From IMG/VR virus record IMGVR_UViG_3300025459_000202, positions 1 to 29,675 of that record: DNA of 29,675 nt; one strand, given 5' to 3'. Numbering within the stretch: position 1 is the first letter of the stretch; every line of letters begins with the position of its first letter. This DNA is from a virus. Both the position numbers and the translations under genes were made by a program. The notes under the pieces are model-generated. The model made no database searches. It was not told the DNA's origin and saw only the letters and a program-made list of their open reading frames with translations. Below, piece by piece: positions 1-6,846 of the stretch.

Positions 1-396
1 ACAGAAAGAGGTTCAACAGGAAATTCAATTTATAGAGAAATATCAGAATTTTTTAATGATAAAAATTGTGAAATTATATATCTTCCAATGAATATATTAG
101 ATAATCTTGTAACTGATACATACGATTTGATAAAAATAGATACTCAAGGTTCTGAATTAGATATCATAAAAGGTGGAATAAACACCATAAAAAAATCAAA
201 ATATCTATTGTTGGAAGTTTCCTTAAAAAGTTGTAACGAAGGCGCTCCATTAAAAGATGAGGTTGTAAATTATTTGAAATATATAAATTTTATAGTAGTT
301 GATAGTCCTTATTCTCATTATTTGAATGGTGAACTATTACAGGAAGATTTGATATTTAAAAATAAAAGTTATGATAATATTTTACAGATTAAGTGA
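1..396 (+). CDS. FkbM-family methyltransferase, C-terminal part (5' end outside window)
   Basis: The reading frame is open from base 1 to the stop at 394-396, so the gene begins upstream of the window; an internal ATG at 88 is probably not the start. The visible 131 residues carry the FkbM (Methyltransf_21) signature: DLIKIDTQGSELDIIKGG, a strand with an acidic residue followed by D-x-x-G-x-E, then a central helix and an LLLEVSL strand. Members are SAM-dependent O-methyltransferases, often in polysaccharide or glycolipid gene clusters, which fits the glycosyltransferases directly downstream. The next gene starts inside its 3' end (26-base overlap). The family assignment is fairly sure; the substrate is unknown. 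Confidence 0.75.
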   Translation, partial: TERGSTGNSIYREISEFFNDKNCEIIYLPMNILDNLVTDTYDLIKIDTQGSELDIIKGGINTIKKSKYLLLEVSLKSCNEGAPLKDEVVNYLKYINFIVVDSPYSHYLNGELLQEDLIFKNKSYDNILQIK

Positions 397-1078
397 TGCT
401 GGTTATAAGAAAATAAAACATCCCCTTATAAACAATAAAAATTGTCTCGAAAATTTTAAGCGAAATTTCCTCAATAATAAACTCAACAATTTTTTTATTT
501 TAGTTGATAGAGTTTGCGATGAGACTTATAAAATGGTCCAAGATATAGTTTCAGCAGATACAATTATTTCATCAAATTTGGGCAGTAGCGCACAGACTTT
601 CAACAGAGTGTTAGATTTAGCATTAAAACAAAAAAATGATGATGAAATAATCTATTTTGTTGAAAATGATTATATCCACCGTAAAAATTCAAAGTCAATA
701 ATGGAAGAAGGATTTGATATAGGTACAGATTATATTTCCTTATATGACCATCCTGACAAATATTTGAATGGTGATAAAGGTGGAAATCCTTTTATTGAAA
801 ATGGTGGTGAAATAACCAAAGTATTTCTAAGCAAATCCTGTCATTGGAAACTTACCAATTCCACAACAATGACATTTGCAGCTAAATTAAAGACATTACG
901 AGAAGATGAACCTATACTTAGAAAATGGACAGTTGGTTCTTATCCCGAAGATTTCAGAATGTTCTTGAAATTAAGAGACAAAGGAAGAACATTGATAACA
1001 CCGATTCCAAGTTATTCCACACATGGCGATTTGCCTTGGTTAGCGCCACTAATAAATTGGGACAATGAGATTTTATGA
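371..1078 (+). CDS. Glycosyltransferase-like protein (GT-A type)
   Basis: A 235-residue protein I do not recognise at family level. It reads like a GT-A-fold glycosyltransferase: a Rossmann-like first half (strand FFILVDR near 41-47), an acidic END triplet at 98-100 after a hydrophobic strand (YFVEND) in the place of a DxD metal/nucleotide-sugar motif, and a later segment with SLYDHPDKY and a C-terminal STHGDLPWLAP. It overlaps the upstream methyltransferase by 26 bases and the next glycosyltransferase by the four bases ATGA, so the three are probably translated together. It probably adds or modifies a sugar on a surface glycan. The role is inferred from context and the END motif; a different enzyme class is possible. 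Confidence 0.5.
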   Translation: MIIFYRLSDAGYKKIKHPLINNKNCLENFKRNFLNNKLNNFFILVDRVCDETYKMVQDIVSADTIISSNLGSSAQTFNRVLDLALKQKNDDEIIYFVENDYIHRKNSKSIMEEGFDIGTDYISLYDHPDKYLNGDKGGNPFIENGGEITKVFLSKSCHWKLTNSTTMTFAAKLKTLREDEPILRKWTVGSYPEDFRMFLKLRDKGRTLITPIPSYSTHGDLPWLAPLINWDNEIL

Positions 1079-1842
1079 TTTCTGTAATAATTCCAACATA
1101 CAAAGAACCCGATTATCTTGATTTGTGCATCAGGTCTGCATTAAGCAGCCAAATTTACAAGAATGAGATAATTGTAGTTATAGATGGAACGTTGGATATA
1201 AACAATTCTATATTGAAAAAGTATGAGAGTCAAATAATTCCAATTATATTTGAAAGTAATTATGGACAATCAAAGTCAACCAATTTTGGAGTATATAATG
1301 CATCTTTTGAAAATATTTTAGTTGTCAACGATGATAACGTATTCCCTAAAGAATGGGATAAAATTTTGCTAGAGAATTTCAACAAGGAAACCGATGTTGT
1401 AAGTCCAAATCAAATAGAGCCTTATGACAGTATGTTCAAGCAGTTCATAAAATATGATTTTGGAACAAATGCAAAAACATTTGACTTGAATAATTTTTAT
1501 AGATTGGAATCTACAATGCGACAAAATAAAGTTGATTCTTGCGGGTCAACATTGCCGTTTTTAATGTCCAAAACCAATTATCTAAAAGTTGGTGGTTGGG
1601 ATGAAACATATCCTAGTGGAAACGTTGTTGATTGGGACTTTTTCTTAAAATGTAATTTATGTAAAATGAATTTGAATAGAAATTACAACTGTAATTTTTA
1701 CCATTTTGTCAGTATTGGAACTAGGTCATCTGAACAAGCAGAAAATACAAGAAAAAAAGAAGTAGAAGGATTTGAGTATTTCAAATATAAATGGGGTAGT
1801 TATCCAAAACATGACCCTGTTACGAATTTAAAATCTTTTTAA
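1075..1842 (+). CDS. Family 2 glycosyltransferase
   Basis: A 255-residue GT2-type enzyme that should transfer a sugar from a nucleotide-sugar to a glycan acceptor. It starts with the classic ISVIIPTYKEPDYLDLCIRS segment, has EIIVVIDGT at about 31-39, an NYGQSKSTNFGV helix near 62-73, and the metal-binding VVNDDN at 83-88. The GGWDE and DWDFFLKC segments in the last third resemble the acceptor/catalytic-base region of GT2 enzymes. The start codon overlaps the previous stop (ATGA). Its last 23 bases overlap, tail to tail, the 3' end of the epimerase gene on the other strand, so no terminator fits between them. Family is clear; donor and acceptor are unknown. Confidence 0.85.
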   Translation: MISVIIPTYKEPDYLDLCIRSALSSQIYKNEIIVVIDGTLDINNSILKKYESQIIPIIFESNYGQSKSTNFGVYNASFENILVVNDDNVFPKEWDKILLENFNKETDVVSPNQIEPYDSMFKQFIKYDFGTNAKTFDLNNFYRLESTMRQNKVDSCGSTLPFLMSKTNYLKVGGWDETYPSGNVVDWDFFLKCNLCKMNLNRNYNCNFYHFVSIGTRSSEQAENTRKKEVEGFEYFKYKWGSYPKHDPVTNLKSF

Positions 1843-2662
1843 TGCCATCAAATATTTTGACCTGTTGTATAAATCCCAAATTTTTAAGTTTAGTAATATC
1901 TAAATACATATCTTTCACTTGAACATGCTTGTGGAAATCAGAAGGGTCTATAGCAGTTATTAAACTGGTCGAACCGGTTTCTTTAACTACAGAATGTATA
2001 ATTTCTCCAAAATTTTGTGGTATTCCGCTTCCTATGTTTATGATTTGATTGACATTAGAAACGTTCATACACAAATTAATAGCTCTACAAATATCATCTC
2101 CATCCATATAATCCCTGATAAAATTCCCACCATAATATAATTGTATAGGTCTATTATTTTTTATTTCATTTATTAAGTATTGTAAAGCATTTTTTCTTTT
2201 CGATACGTCTTTATCACCTATACCATAGACATTACATAATCTAAAAATTCTGTACTTCAAATCATATGTTTCACAAAAAGATATTAATAAATCTTCTGCG
2301 CATTTTTTAGTTATGGAATAAAATCCTTTGGGATTACAAATAGACGTTTCTTTAGCAGGTAAATCATAAATTTTTCCATACACAAACCACGAACTTACAA
2401 AATTAAAAATAGAATTTTTTCTTAATGATTCATCATCTCTATAATAATCCAAAACTCTTAATAAGTGAGTCAAATTTGTATCAATATCCACCATCAAGTC
2501 GCTATATACATTATAATTGTCGGTGGTACTTATCATGTATAACACGTTGTCTGTAACTGGTTTGGCAGAATTTCTTGGATGAACATACACATCATCACCA
2601 TATAACTTCTTAAAATGAGAACCTATAAAACCTGTTCCACCAAATAAATCTATTTTATTCAT
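1820..2662 (-). CDS. NAD(P)-dependent sugar epimerase/reductase (extended SDR)
   Basis: 280 residues. The N-terminus has the glycine-rich nucleotide-binding turn FGGTGFIGSH (G8, G11, G14). The catalytic elements of extended SDRs follow: FVSSWFVYG at about 88-96 and Y115-x3-K119. RLCNVYG near 140 and RDYMDGDDI near 185 are usual for nucleotide-sugar epimerases/dehydratases. It follows the E1-type 3-dehydrase gene with an 8-base overlap. In enterobacterial O-antigen clusters the 3-dehydrase product is reduced at C4 by SDRs of similar length (abequose or paratose synthase), so a CDP-dideoxyhexose C4-reductase is a reasonable guess. The exact stereochemistry cannot be read. Fold very sure; specific role inferred from the neighbour. 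Confidence 0.8.
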   Translation of the reverse strand: MNKIDLFGGTGFIGSHFKKLYGDDVYVHPRNSAKPVTDNVLYMISTTDNYNVYSDLMVDIDTNLTHLLRVLDYYRDDESLRKNSIFNFVSSWFVYGKIYDLPAKETSICNPKGFYSITKKCAEDLLISFCETYDLKYRIFRLCNVYGIGDKDVSKRKNALQYLINEIKNNRPIQLYYGGNFIRDYMDGDDICRAINLCMNVSNVNQIINIGSGIPQNFGEIIHSVVKETGSTSLITAIDPSDFHKHVQVKDMYLDITKLKNLGFIQQVKIFDGIKKILNS

Positions 2663-3953
2663 ATTTTGATATTACTTCTTCAATGTAATCTATATTTTTG
2701 TCTGTCATAGTTGGAGAACATCCTATGAAAAATATTTTTTCCAATACCATATTAGCATTCGGATACAATTTCCAGTTATCTAAATGCTTATATGCAGGAT
2801 GCAAAAGTAAATTACCTGCAAAATAATTTCTAGTCTGTATTCTATTAGATTCCAAATACTTCACAAATCTTTCTTTTACACCTGACGATTCACAAATTAT
2901 TGGAACTCCAAACCAAGATACATATGCATTATTATATTGCTTTGGAAATGATAATTTTTTTACCCTTGATAAAATTTTTTGAATTCTATTCTTATATTCT
3001 GTTCTTTTGGAGTGTATATAATTTAGTTTTTTCAATTGAGCTAATCCAATTGCACCCTGTAAATCTAATGGTTTTAGATTGTATCCTATATTGGGATAAA
3101 AATATCTATGGTCTGTTATAAAGTCTAATTCTGGTATCCAATTTGAAAATCTACTTCCACAACTTCCATTTTTTAATAAATTAGCAGGACCAACACAATG
3201 ACATCCTCTTCCCCACCAAGCTAAACTTCTTGATAAATTAATCAACTCTTCATTATTGGTTGATATCATACCTCCTTCTCCTGTCGTGATATGGTGTGCT
3301 GGATAAAAAGAACAACTGGACATTATACCATACTCAGCCAAATGTTTATCATCCCACTTACTTCCCAAAGAGTCACACCCATCCATTATCATTATGATAT
3401 CATGATTTTTACACAAAGATTTCAATTCTGTCATATTGGGTGGATTTCCCAATACAGGGGAGACTATGATAGCCTTTGTTTTTTTGTTTATTTTTTTCTT
3501 TATCTCATTTATGTCAAAATTCAATGTATCTAATTCTATATCACAAAAGACAGGTTTTAAATTAGATTGAATAATTGGATTTACAGTAGTAGGAAATCCA
3601 ACAGATGATACTATTATTTCATCATTGTCTTTCCATCCGAGATATTTTTTAAGAGTTAAAACAATAAGTAAGTTAGCAGAACTTCCAGAATTTACCATGA
3701 GAGAATATTTTAAATTTATATAAACAGAAAACTCTTTCTCAAATTTGTTCACATTTTCACCTGATACTAACCACTTTCCAAATAATAATGTGTATATAGC
3801 TTCTGTCAATTCTTCGTCATCATATAATGGGCCACCATAATACACAGAATCATTTTTGCTATTTATATTATAACAAAATTGAGGTATAGATGCATCTTTT
3901 TTTAAATCTGATATTAAATCCCTTATTTTGTCTTTCGGAGAACGTTGATTCAT
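2655..3953 (-). CDS. E1/RfbH-type CDP-4-keto-6-deoxyglucose 3-dehydrase
   Basis: 432 residues of the DegT/DnrJ/EryC1/StrS aminotransferase fold. The active-site segment reads SFYPAHHITTGEGG, with histidine at 220 where true aminotransferases have the PLP lysine. That replacement marks the E1 (AscC, RfbH) dehydrases, which use PMP and a [2Fe-2S] cluster to remove the C3 hydroxyl of CDP-4-keto-6-deoxyglucose. The cluster cysteines are visible as C193, C251 and C253 (C-x57-C-x-C, the E1 spacing), with a fourth at C265; the last gap is 11 residues instead of the 7 I know for E1. With the downstream SDR it would make a 3,6-dideoxyhexose. The partner reductase E3 and the CDP-glucose steps are not in the window. 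The start lies in an AT-rich leader without a clear Shine-Dalgarno. Confidence 0.82.
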   Translation of the reverse strand: MNQRSPKDKIRDLISDLKKDASIPQFCYNINSKNDSVYYGGPLYDDEELTEAIYTLLFGKWLVSGENVNKFEKEFSVYINLKYSLMVNSGSSANLLIVLTLKKYLGWKDNDEIIVSSVGFPTTVNPIIQSNLKPVFCDIELDTLNFDINEIKKKINKKTKAIIVSPVLGNPPNMTELKSLCKNHDIIMIMDGCDSLGSKWDDKHLAEYGIMSSCSFYPAHHITTGEGGMISTNNEELINLSRSLAWWGRGCHCVGPANLLKNGSCGSRFSNWIPELDFITDHRYFYPNIGYNLKPLDLQGAIGLAQLKKLNYIHSKRTEYKNRIQKILSRVKKLSFPKQYNNAYVSWFGVPIICESSGVKERFVKYLESNRIQTRNYFAGNLLLHPAYKHLDNWKLYPNANMVLEKIFFIGCSPTMTDKNIDYIEEVISKYE

Positions 3954-4030
3954 ATTTTAAATTATAATTTTAACACAAACTTTTCACGTTACAAGTTTTT
4001 TTAATTGCACATAATCTATTTATTGATACA

Positions 4031-4405
4031 ATGGAATTATTTTACTTAGTAAATCTAATAACACTCATAATGTTAGTATGGCTAAAATCCGATGCAATAA
4101 TTGAATGGGGTTCATTGCTAGGTTTATCAAAATTGTTAAAAGTAAATGAGTTTTACTCAATGAAGCGTGAAGAAAATTCATTAATGATTGATTATCCACA
4201 TTTTCTTGACATAAAATATCATAATTTCATTACTAAAATGTTATCATGTCCATTATGCTTATCAGTATGGTTATCAATAATATTATGCTCAATAATCTCT
4301 ATTACCTTGTTAGATTTCTACATTTTGGTATTAATCCCTACAGTATGTATTTTATCACTTATAACATACGGAATTATTAATGGATTAATTAAATTTTCAA
4401 CATGA
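4031..4405 (+). CDS. Small membrane protein with CPxC-x3-W motif (DUF1360-like)
   Basis: 124 residues with one N-terminal hydrophobic helix (about 1-19) and a longer C-terminal hydrophobic stretch (about 77-118) that could form two membrane helices. Just before it lies LSCPLCLSVW (C73, C76, W80), the pattern of DUF1360-type membrane proteins found in phages and bacteria; no activity is established for them that I know. The middle is polar. It is the first gene of a two-gene + pair: its stop overlaps the next start (ATGA at 4402). The 77-base gap to the divergent dehydrase gene must hold promoters for both directions, but I could not pick out convincing boxes. Confidence 0.6.
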   Translation: MELFYLVNLITLIMLVWLKSDAIIEWGSLLGLSKLLKVNEFYSMKREENSLMIDYPHFLDIKYHNFITKMLSCPLCLSVWLSIILCSIISITLLDFYILVLIPTVCILSLITYGIINGLIKFST

Positions 4406-4689
4406 ATATAAACGGTCCCAATGATTTATATAATTTCCTAATAAGAAATGGATTAGCAGGAATGTGTCCTGAATCTCAAAATCTAGTTACATGTATGGAT
4501 ATATTAGTCCGTATGTGTGCCTGTGAACCACCACAAGCAAAACAAGATAGATACAACCAATGTAAACGGCATTATACTGCTTTTGCATGTAGGTCACAAA
4601 ATTTTGCTTATACATTATTATCCAAAACTAATGACAATAGAATACAATTTTATCTCAACAATCAGATAATTTCTACACTTTCACGATAA
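4402..4689 (+). CDS. Cysteine-rich small protein of unknown function
   Basis: 95 residues, not recognised. Six cysteines (22, 31, 39, 41, 54, 63) with a C-A-C pair and a CKRHY segment suggest a metal-binding or disulphide-stabilised helical protein; the spacing matches no zinc motif I know. It has no signal peptide or membrane segment. Its start overlaps the upstream membrane-protein stop by four bases, so the two are probably co-translated and may act together. It ends four bases before the convergent stop of the DruA-family gene. Confidence 0.55.
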   Translation: MNINGPNDLYNFLIRNGLAGMCPESQNLVTCMDILVRMCACEPPQAKQDRYNQCKRHYTAFACRSQNFAYTLLSKTNDNRIQFYLNNQIISTLSR

Positions 4690-4693
4690 TCTT

Positions 4694-5434
4694 CTATTGG
4701 GTTAGTCTTTTTTTCCAATTTTTAACTAGGGGTTTTATAAACATTAGTTTTTGCTTAGATTGAGTTACAATATATTGTTTACCACCATAATTTCCATACG
4801 TTTCCATAGCAAGTTTAGGATTCTCTCTTGCAATTCTTCCTCTTTCTCCAGTTTCCTTTTGCCATAGTAATAATGGACATTTTTTGAAAGAACTTCCACT
4901 GGTAAGACCTAACTCCATCCAATTATCAGCACGATAACATGAACCACGACGAGTTTTGTTTCCTTGATATTCTTCATCTCTTTCAGGTTGAACAAAAGTT
5001 TCTAATAAAATAAGTTCATCTCCATATTTTTCTTTCCACCGTTTAGCTCCCTCAATCCTCAATTGTTTAAGAGTTGAAGATGCAGCATTCTTTATGGAAA
5101 TCCTAGGTTGAGCTAAACAAAATCGTGAATTATTTGCTAAGTTACATAAGTTTTTTATTTTGGTTTTATTATCCCAACCTATAAATTTATCTCTGATTGA
5201 TACAGCAATAGTAGCAGAAGATAGCCCAATTGCGCCTATTTGATTGCCTGACTCTGTTTCATAGACTAACCATCTAAGATTTCGTGTAGGAGAATCGGTA
5301 TATTTTACATAACTGTGAAAATTATCAATGGTATTTCTGAAAATCTTGTTTTGTTCTGGTGAATCACATTCCACCAAATATACAGGAGAATTAGGTTTTA
5401 CTTTGATATCAAAAAAAGAAACTTCAACAGACAT
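4694..5434 (-). CDS. DruA/DUF4338-family protein
   Basis: 246 residues with the full signature of DUF4338, the family named after DruA of the Druantia anti-phage system: WLVYE at 55-59, IGAIGLSSA near 66-74, RDKFIGW at 81-87, NNSRF at 101-105, ASSTLKQL near 118-125, LLETFV at 143-148 and CYRADNW at 166-172 followed by GLTSG. The biochemical activity of DruA is not established as far as I know. The other Druantia proteins (large helicase, DruB-D) are absent here, so this is a stand-alone phage copy. It is the last gene of the (-) operon 4694-8187, three bases after the DUF5664 gene. A more divergent paralogue opens the same operon. The G-S-x-Y-R-A-x-N-W segment resembles one in the Mom-like protein at 14372-15148. 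Confidence 0.8.
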   Translation of the reverse strand: MSVEVSFFDIKVKPNSPVYLVECDSPEQNKIFRNTIDNFHSYVKYTDSPTRNLRWLVYETESGNQIGAIGLSSATIAVSIRDKFIGWDNKTKIKNLCNLANNSRFCLAQPRISIKNAASSTLKQLRIEGAKRWKEKYGDELILLETFVQPERDEEYQGNKTRRGSCYRADNWMELGLTSGSSFKKCPLLLWQKETGERGRIARENPKLAMETYGNYGGKQYIVTQSKQKLMFIKPLVKNWKKRLTQ

Positions 5435-5437
5435 GAT

Positions 5438-5851
5438 TTAATTTTCTTTTGGTAATTTTCTAAGAGTATTCAATTCTTTTGGGAGAATACCTTTTTTAAT
5501 CATATATTCCGTTTCTACAAGACAAAGAATATTCCACGCAGCAGCAATAGCATGGTCTTCATCCTTTTCGCCATCAGCAAATTCAAACAAATGTCTAAGA
5601 GCAGAATCTAAATAACGATTAAGAGGTATTCCTCTTCTCCAATTATCTGCATCATATTTTTTTGCACCATTTTCAAAATGTTGGGCAAGCCTAGTTATAG
5701 CATGAACAGGAAGAAGGTCAAATCTACCTTTTCCTTCTTGCGTATCTCTTTGAGCACCAGTAATATATTTTTGCCTATTACCCGAATCTTTAATTACAAA
5801 ACTTGGTTTAGAATCTGTTATTATTTTCTTAGTTATAATACTTTTATTCAT
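5438..5851 (-). CDS. dATP/dGTP diphosphohydrolase-like protein (DUF5664, MazG-like)
   Basis: 137 residues from the third of three consecutive ATGs (5857, 5854, 5851). I chose the third because it lies about 7 bases after AAAGGA, which is inside the end of the clamp-loader gene. The core matches the N-terminal dATP/dGTP diphosphohydrolase domain (DUF5664): TGAQRDTQEGKGRFDLLP near 31-48, HFENGAKKYDADNW at 58-71, LDSALRHLFEF at 81-91 and DEDHAIAAAWN at 97-107. The Glu/Asp/His residues of these helices would hold metal ions as in MazG-type all-alpha pyrophosphohydrolases. Family members trim dNTP pools; some phage relatives support modified-base genomes. Here it would work with the reductase and modification genes. 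Activity is inferred from family only. Confidence 0.75.
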   Translation of the reverse strand: MNKSIITKKIITDSKPSFVIKDSGNRQKYITGAQRDTQEGKGRFDLLPVHAITRLAQHFENGAKKYDADNWRRGIPLNRYLDSALRHLFEFADGEKDEDHAIAAAWNILCLVETEYMIKKGILPKELNTLRKLPKEN

Positions 5852-6380
5852 CATCATATCCTTTCATAATTTCTTCAACTTCCTTATCCGTCAATCCATA
5901 AGCTCTACAAAGGTTTTCCAATTCTTTTTTACCTTTATCAGTTGAGAATAACAACGTTGCGTATTCTGCAGCTTCTTTTTGAGAAATTTCAAAATACATT
6001 GATATCAATTCAATCAATTTTACATTGAACGGAACTTTTTTAGCTTTAACCCAAGGATAAAATCTTTTATCTGGAGGAATTAAACCGATAAGAAGTTGAT
6101 AAAATTGTGGTGATGGTATTTTATCAAAATATCTGAATAAAGTAGAAATATCTTCTAAAAGAGCGGGATTCATACTTAATGCTTTAAGTATCATAAAATG
6201 ATTAAACGATTTCACGTCTAATTCAGTCAAACTTTTAAAGTAATCGGAGTTTTGAATAGAACGAATATGTTTAACATGGTCAAACAACCCTATTCCTTTT
6301 ATTGTCGGGTTTTCAAGTTTCTTCCGTCCTCGTTTCTTTACCAATGTCGATTTTGATTTGTCGTCTGAAATTTTTATCAT
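5844..6380 (-). CDS. 62: T4 gp62-like clamp-loader small subunit
   Basis: 178 residues that align by eye with T4 gp62, the small subunit that works with the gp44 ATPase to load the sliding clamp. Matching blocks are FDHVKHI at 33-39, FNHFMILKALS at 59-69 (T4: Y-S-K-F-M-V-E-N-A-L-S), FYQLLIGLIPPDKRFYPWVK at 93-112 (T4: F-N-Y-L-M-A-A-V-P-R-G-K-R-Y-G-K-W-A-K) and LIELISMYFEISQKEAAEY at 122-140. A basic tail (KKRGRKK) precedes the domain. No gp44 or gp45 is in the window. It overlaps the upstream membrane-protein gene by 68 bases and the downstream DUF5664 gene by 8. Its C-terminal module (139-175) is echoed in the upstream gene. Confidence 0.75.
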   Translation of the reverse strand: MIKISDDKSKSTLVKKRGRKKLENPTIKGIGLFDHVKHIRSIQNSDYFKSLTELDVKSFNHFMILKALSMNPALLEDISTLFRYFDKIPSPQFYQLLIGLIPPDKRFYPWVKAKKVPFNVKLIELISMYFEISQKEAAEYATLLFSTDKGKKELENLCRAYGLTDKEVEEIMKGYDDE

Positions 6381-6681
6381 ACCTTCTTAATACTCTGTAT
6401 AACTCTTTAATAGATGACACTAACACTTTTTGACTCTTATGTAAAGAATTTATATTGGTATGTAAGTTATATACACTAACAACTGATTCTATTTCATCTC
6501 TAGTTAATCCATATTTTTTACATTTGTCACAAATACTTTTCAAATCTTTTCCATTGGATATCAATGTAGCATATGTGAACGCATCCAAACGTATTTTTAG
6601 TTTTTGGATACGCAACAGTAGATAATATATTATTCCGCAAAGTAATATCCAAATTAAAATTTTAAGAATCAATAGAATCAT
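6313..6681 (-). CDS. Membrane-anchored small protein with a gp62-like C-terminal module
   Basis: 122 residues. Residues 1-24 form one hydrophobic membrane helix followed by basic residues (RIQKLKIR), so the rest is probably cytoplasmic. Residues 33-71 (DAFTYATL, then K-D-L-x-x-x-C-x-x-x-x-K-Y-G-L-T-x-x-E-I-E, ending at Y71) resemble residues 137-175 of the gp62-like protein encoded just downstream (A-A-E-Y-A-T-L, K-E-L-x-x-L-C-x-x-Y-G-L-T-x-x-E-V-E, Y175). The C-terminus is highly charged. It overlaps gp62 by 68 bases and the 57-residue upstream gene by 20. The function is unknown; tethering of clamp-loader parts to the membrane is only a guess. Confidence 0.55.
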   Translation of the reverse strand: MILLILKILIWILLCGIIYYLLLRIQKLKIRLDAFTYATLISNGKDLKSICDKCKKYGLTRDEIESVVSVYNLHTNINSLHKSQKVLVSSIKELYRVLRRYDKNFRRQIKIDIGKETRTEET

Positions 6682-6835
6682 CTGTATCGGTTAGTTCATT
6701 TTCTACTTTTGGCAGATTTAATTTAGATGGTTTAAATTTACCATTTTTAAATTTTTTGAATTTTTTACTTTTCTTGAAGTTTTGGTCCCTTCGGTCCTTC
6801 TTCCACCTGTCATTTTTTCTGTATGTTCTTCCCAT
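6662..6835 (-). CDS. Small highly basic protein (57 residues)
   Basis: A short reading frame, ATG at 6835 to TAA at 6662, filling what would otherwise be a gap in this operon. It starts MGRTYRKNDRWKKDRR and runs through a Lys/Phe-rich middle (KKSKKFKKFKNGKFKP) to an acidic end (ENELTDTDDSIDS). The strong positive charge suggests a nucleic-acid- or protein-binding peptide; no named family is recognised. It starts 11 bases after the stop of the larger DruA-like gene and overlaps the next start by 20 bases, the same close packing as the rest of the operon. Coding status is supported by the packing and the biased composition, not by homology. Confidence 0.5.
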   Translation of the reverse strand: MGRTYRKNDRWKKDRRDQNFKKSKKFKKFKNGKFKPSKLNLPKVENELTDTDDSIDS

Positions 6836-6846
6836 AGGGTTTATTA

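Noticed and set aside
2900-3533. Plus-strand frames of 73 and 80 residues inside the dehydrase gene
   Set aside because: They lie wholly within a well-supported minus-strand enzyme and are rich in residues expected from an antisense shadow.
5438-5851. Evidence for a diaminopurine (Z) genome
   Set aside because: DUF5664-like enzymes occur in ordinary phages as well, and no PurZ or dedicated polymerase was found in the window.
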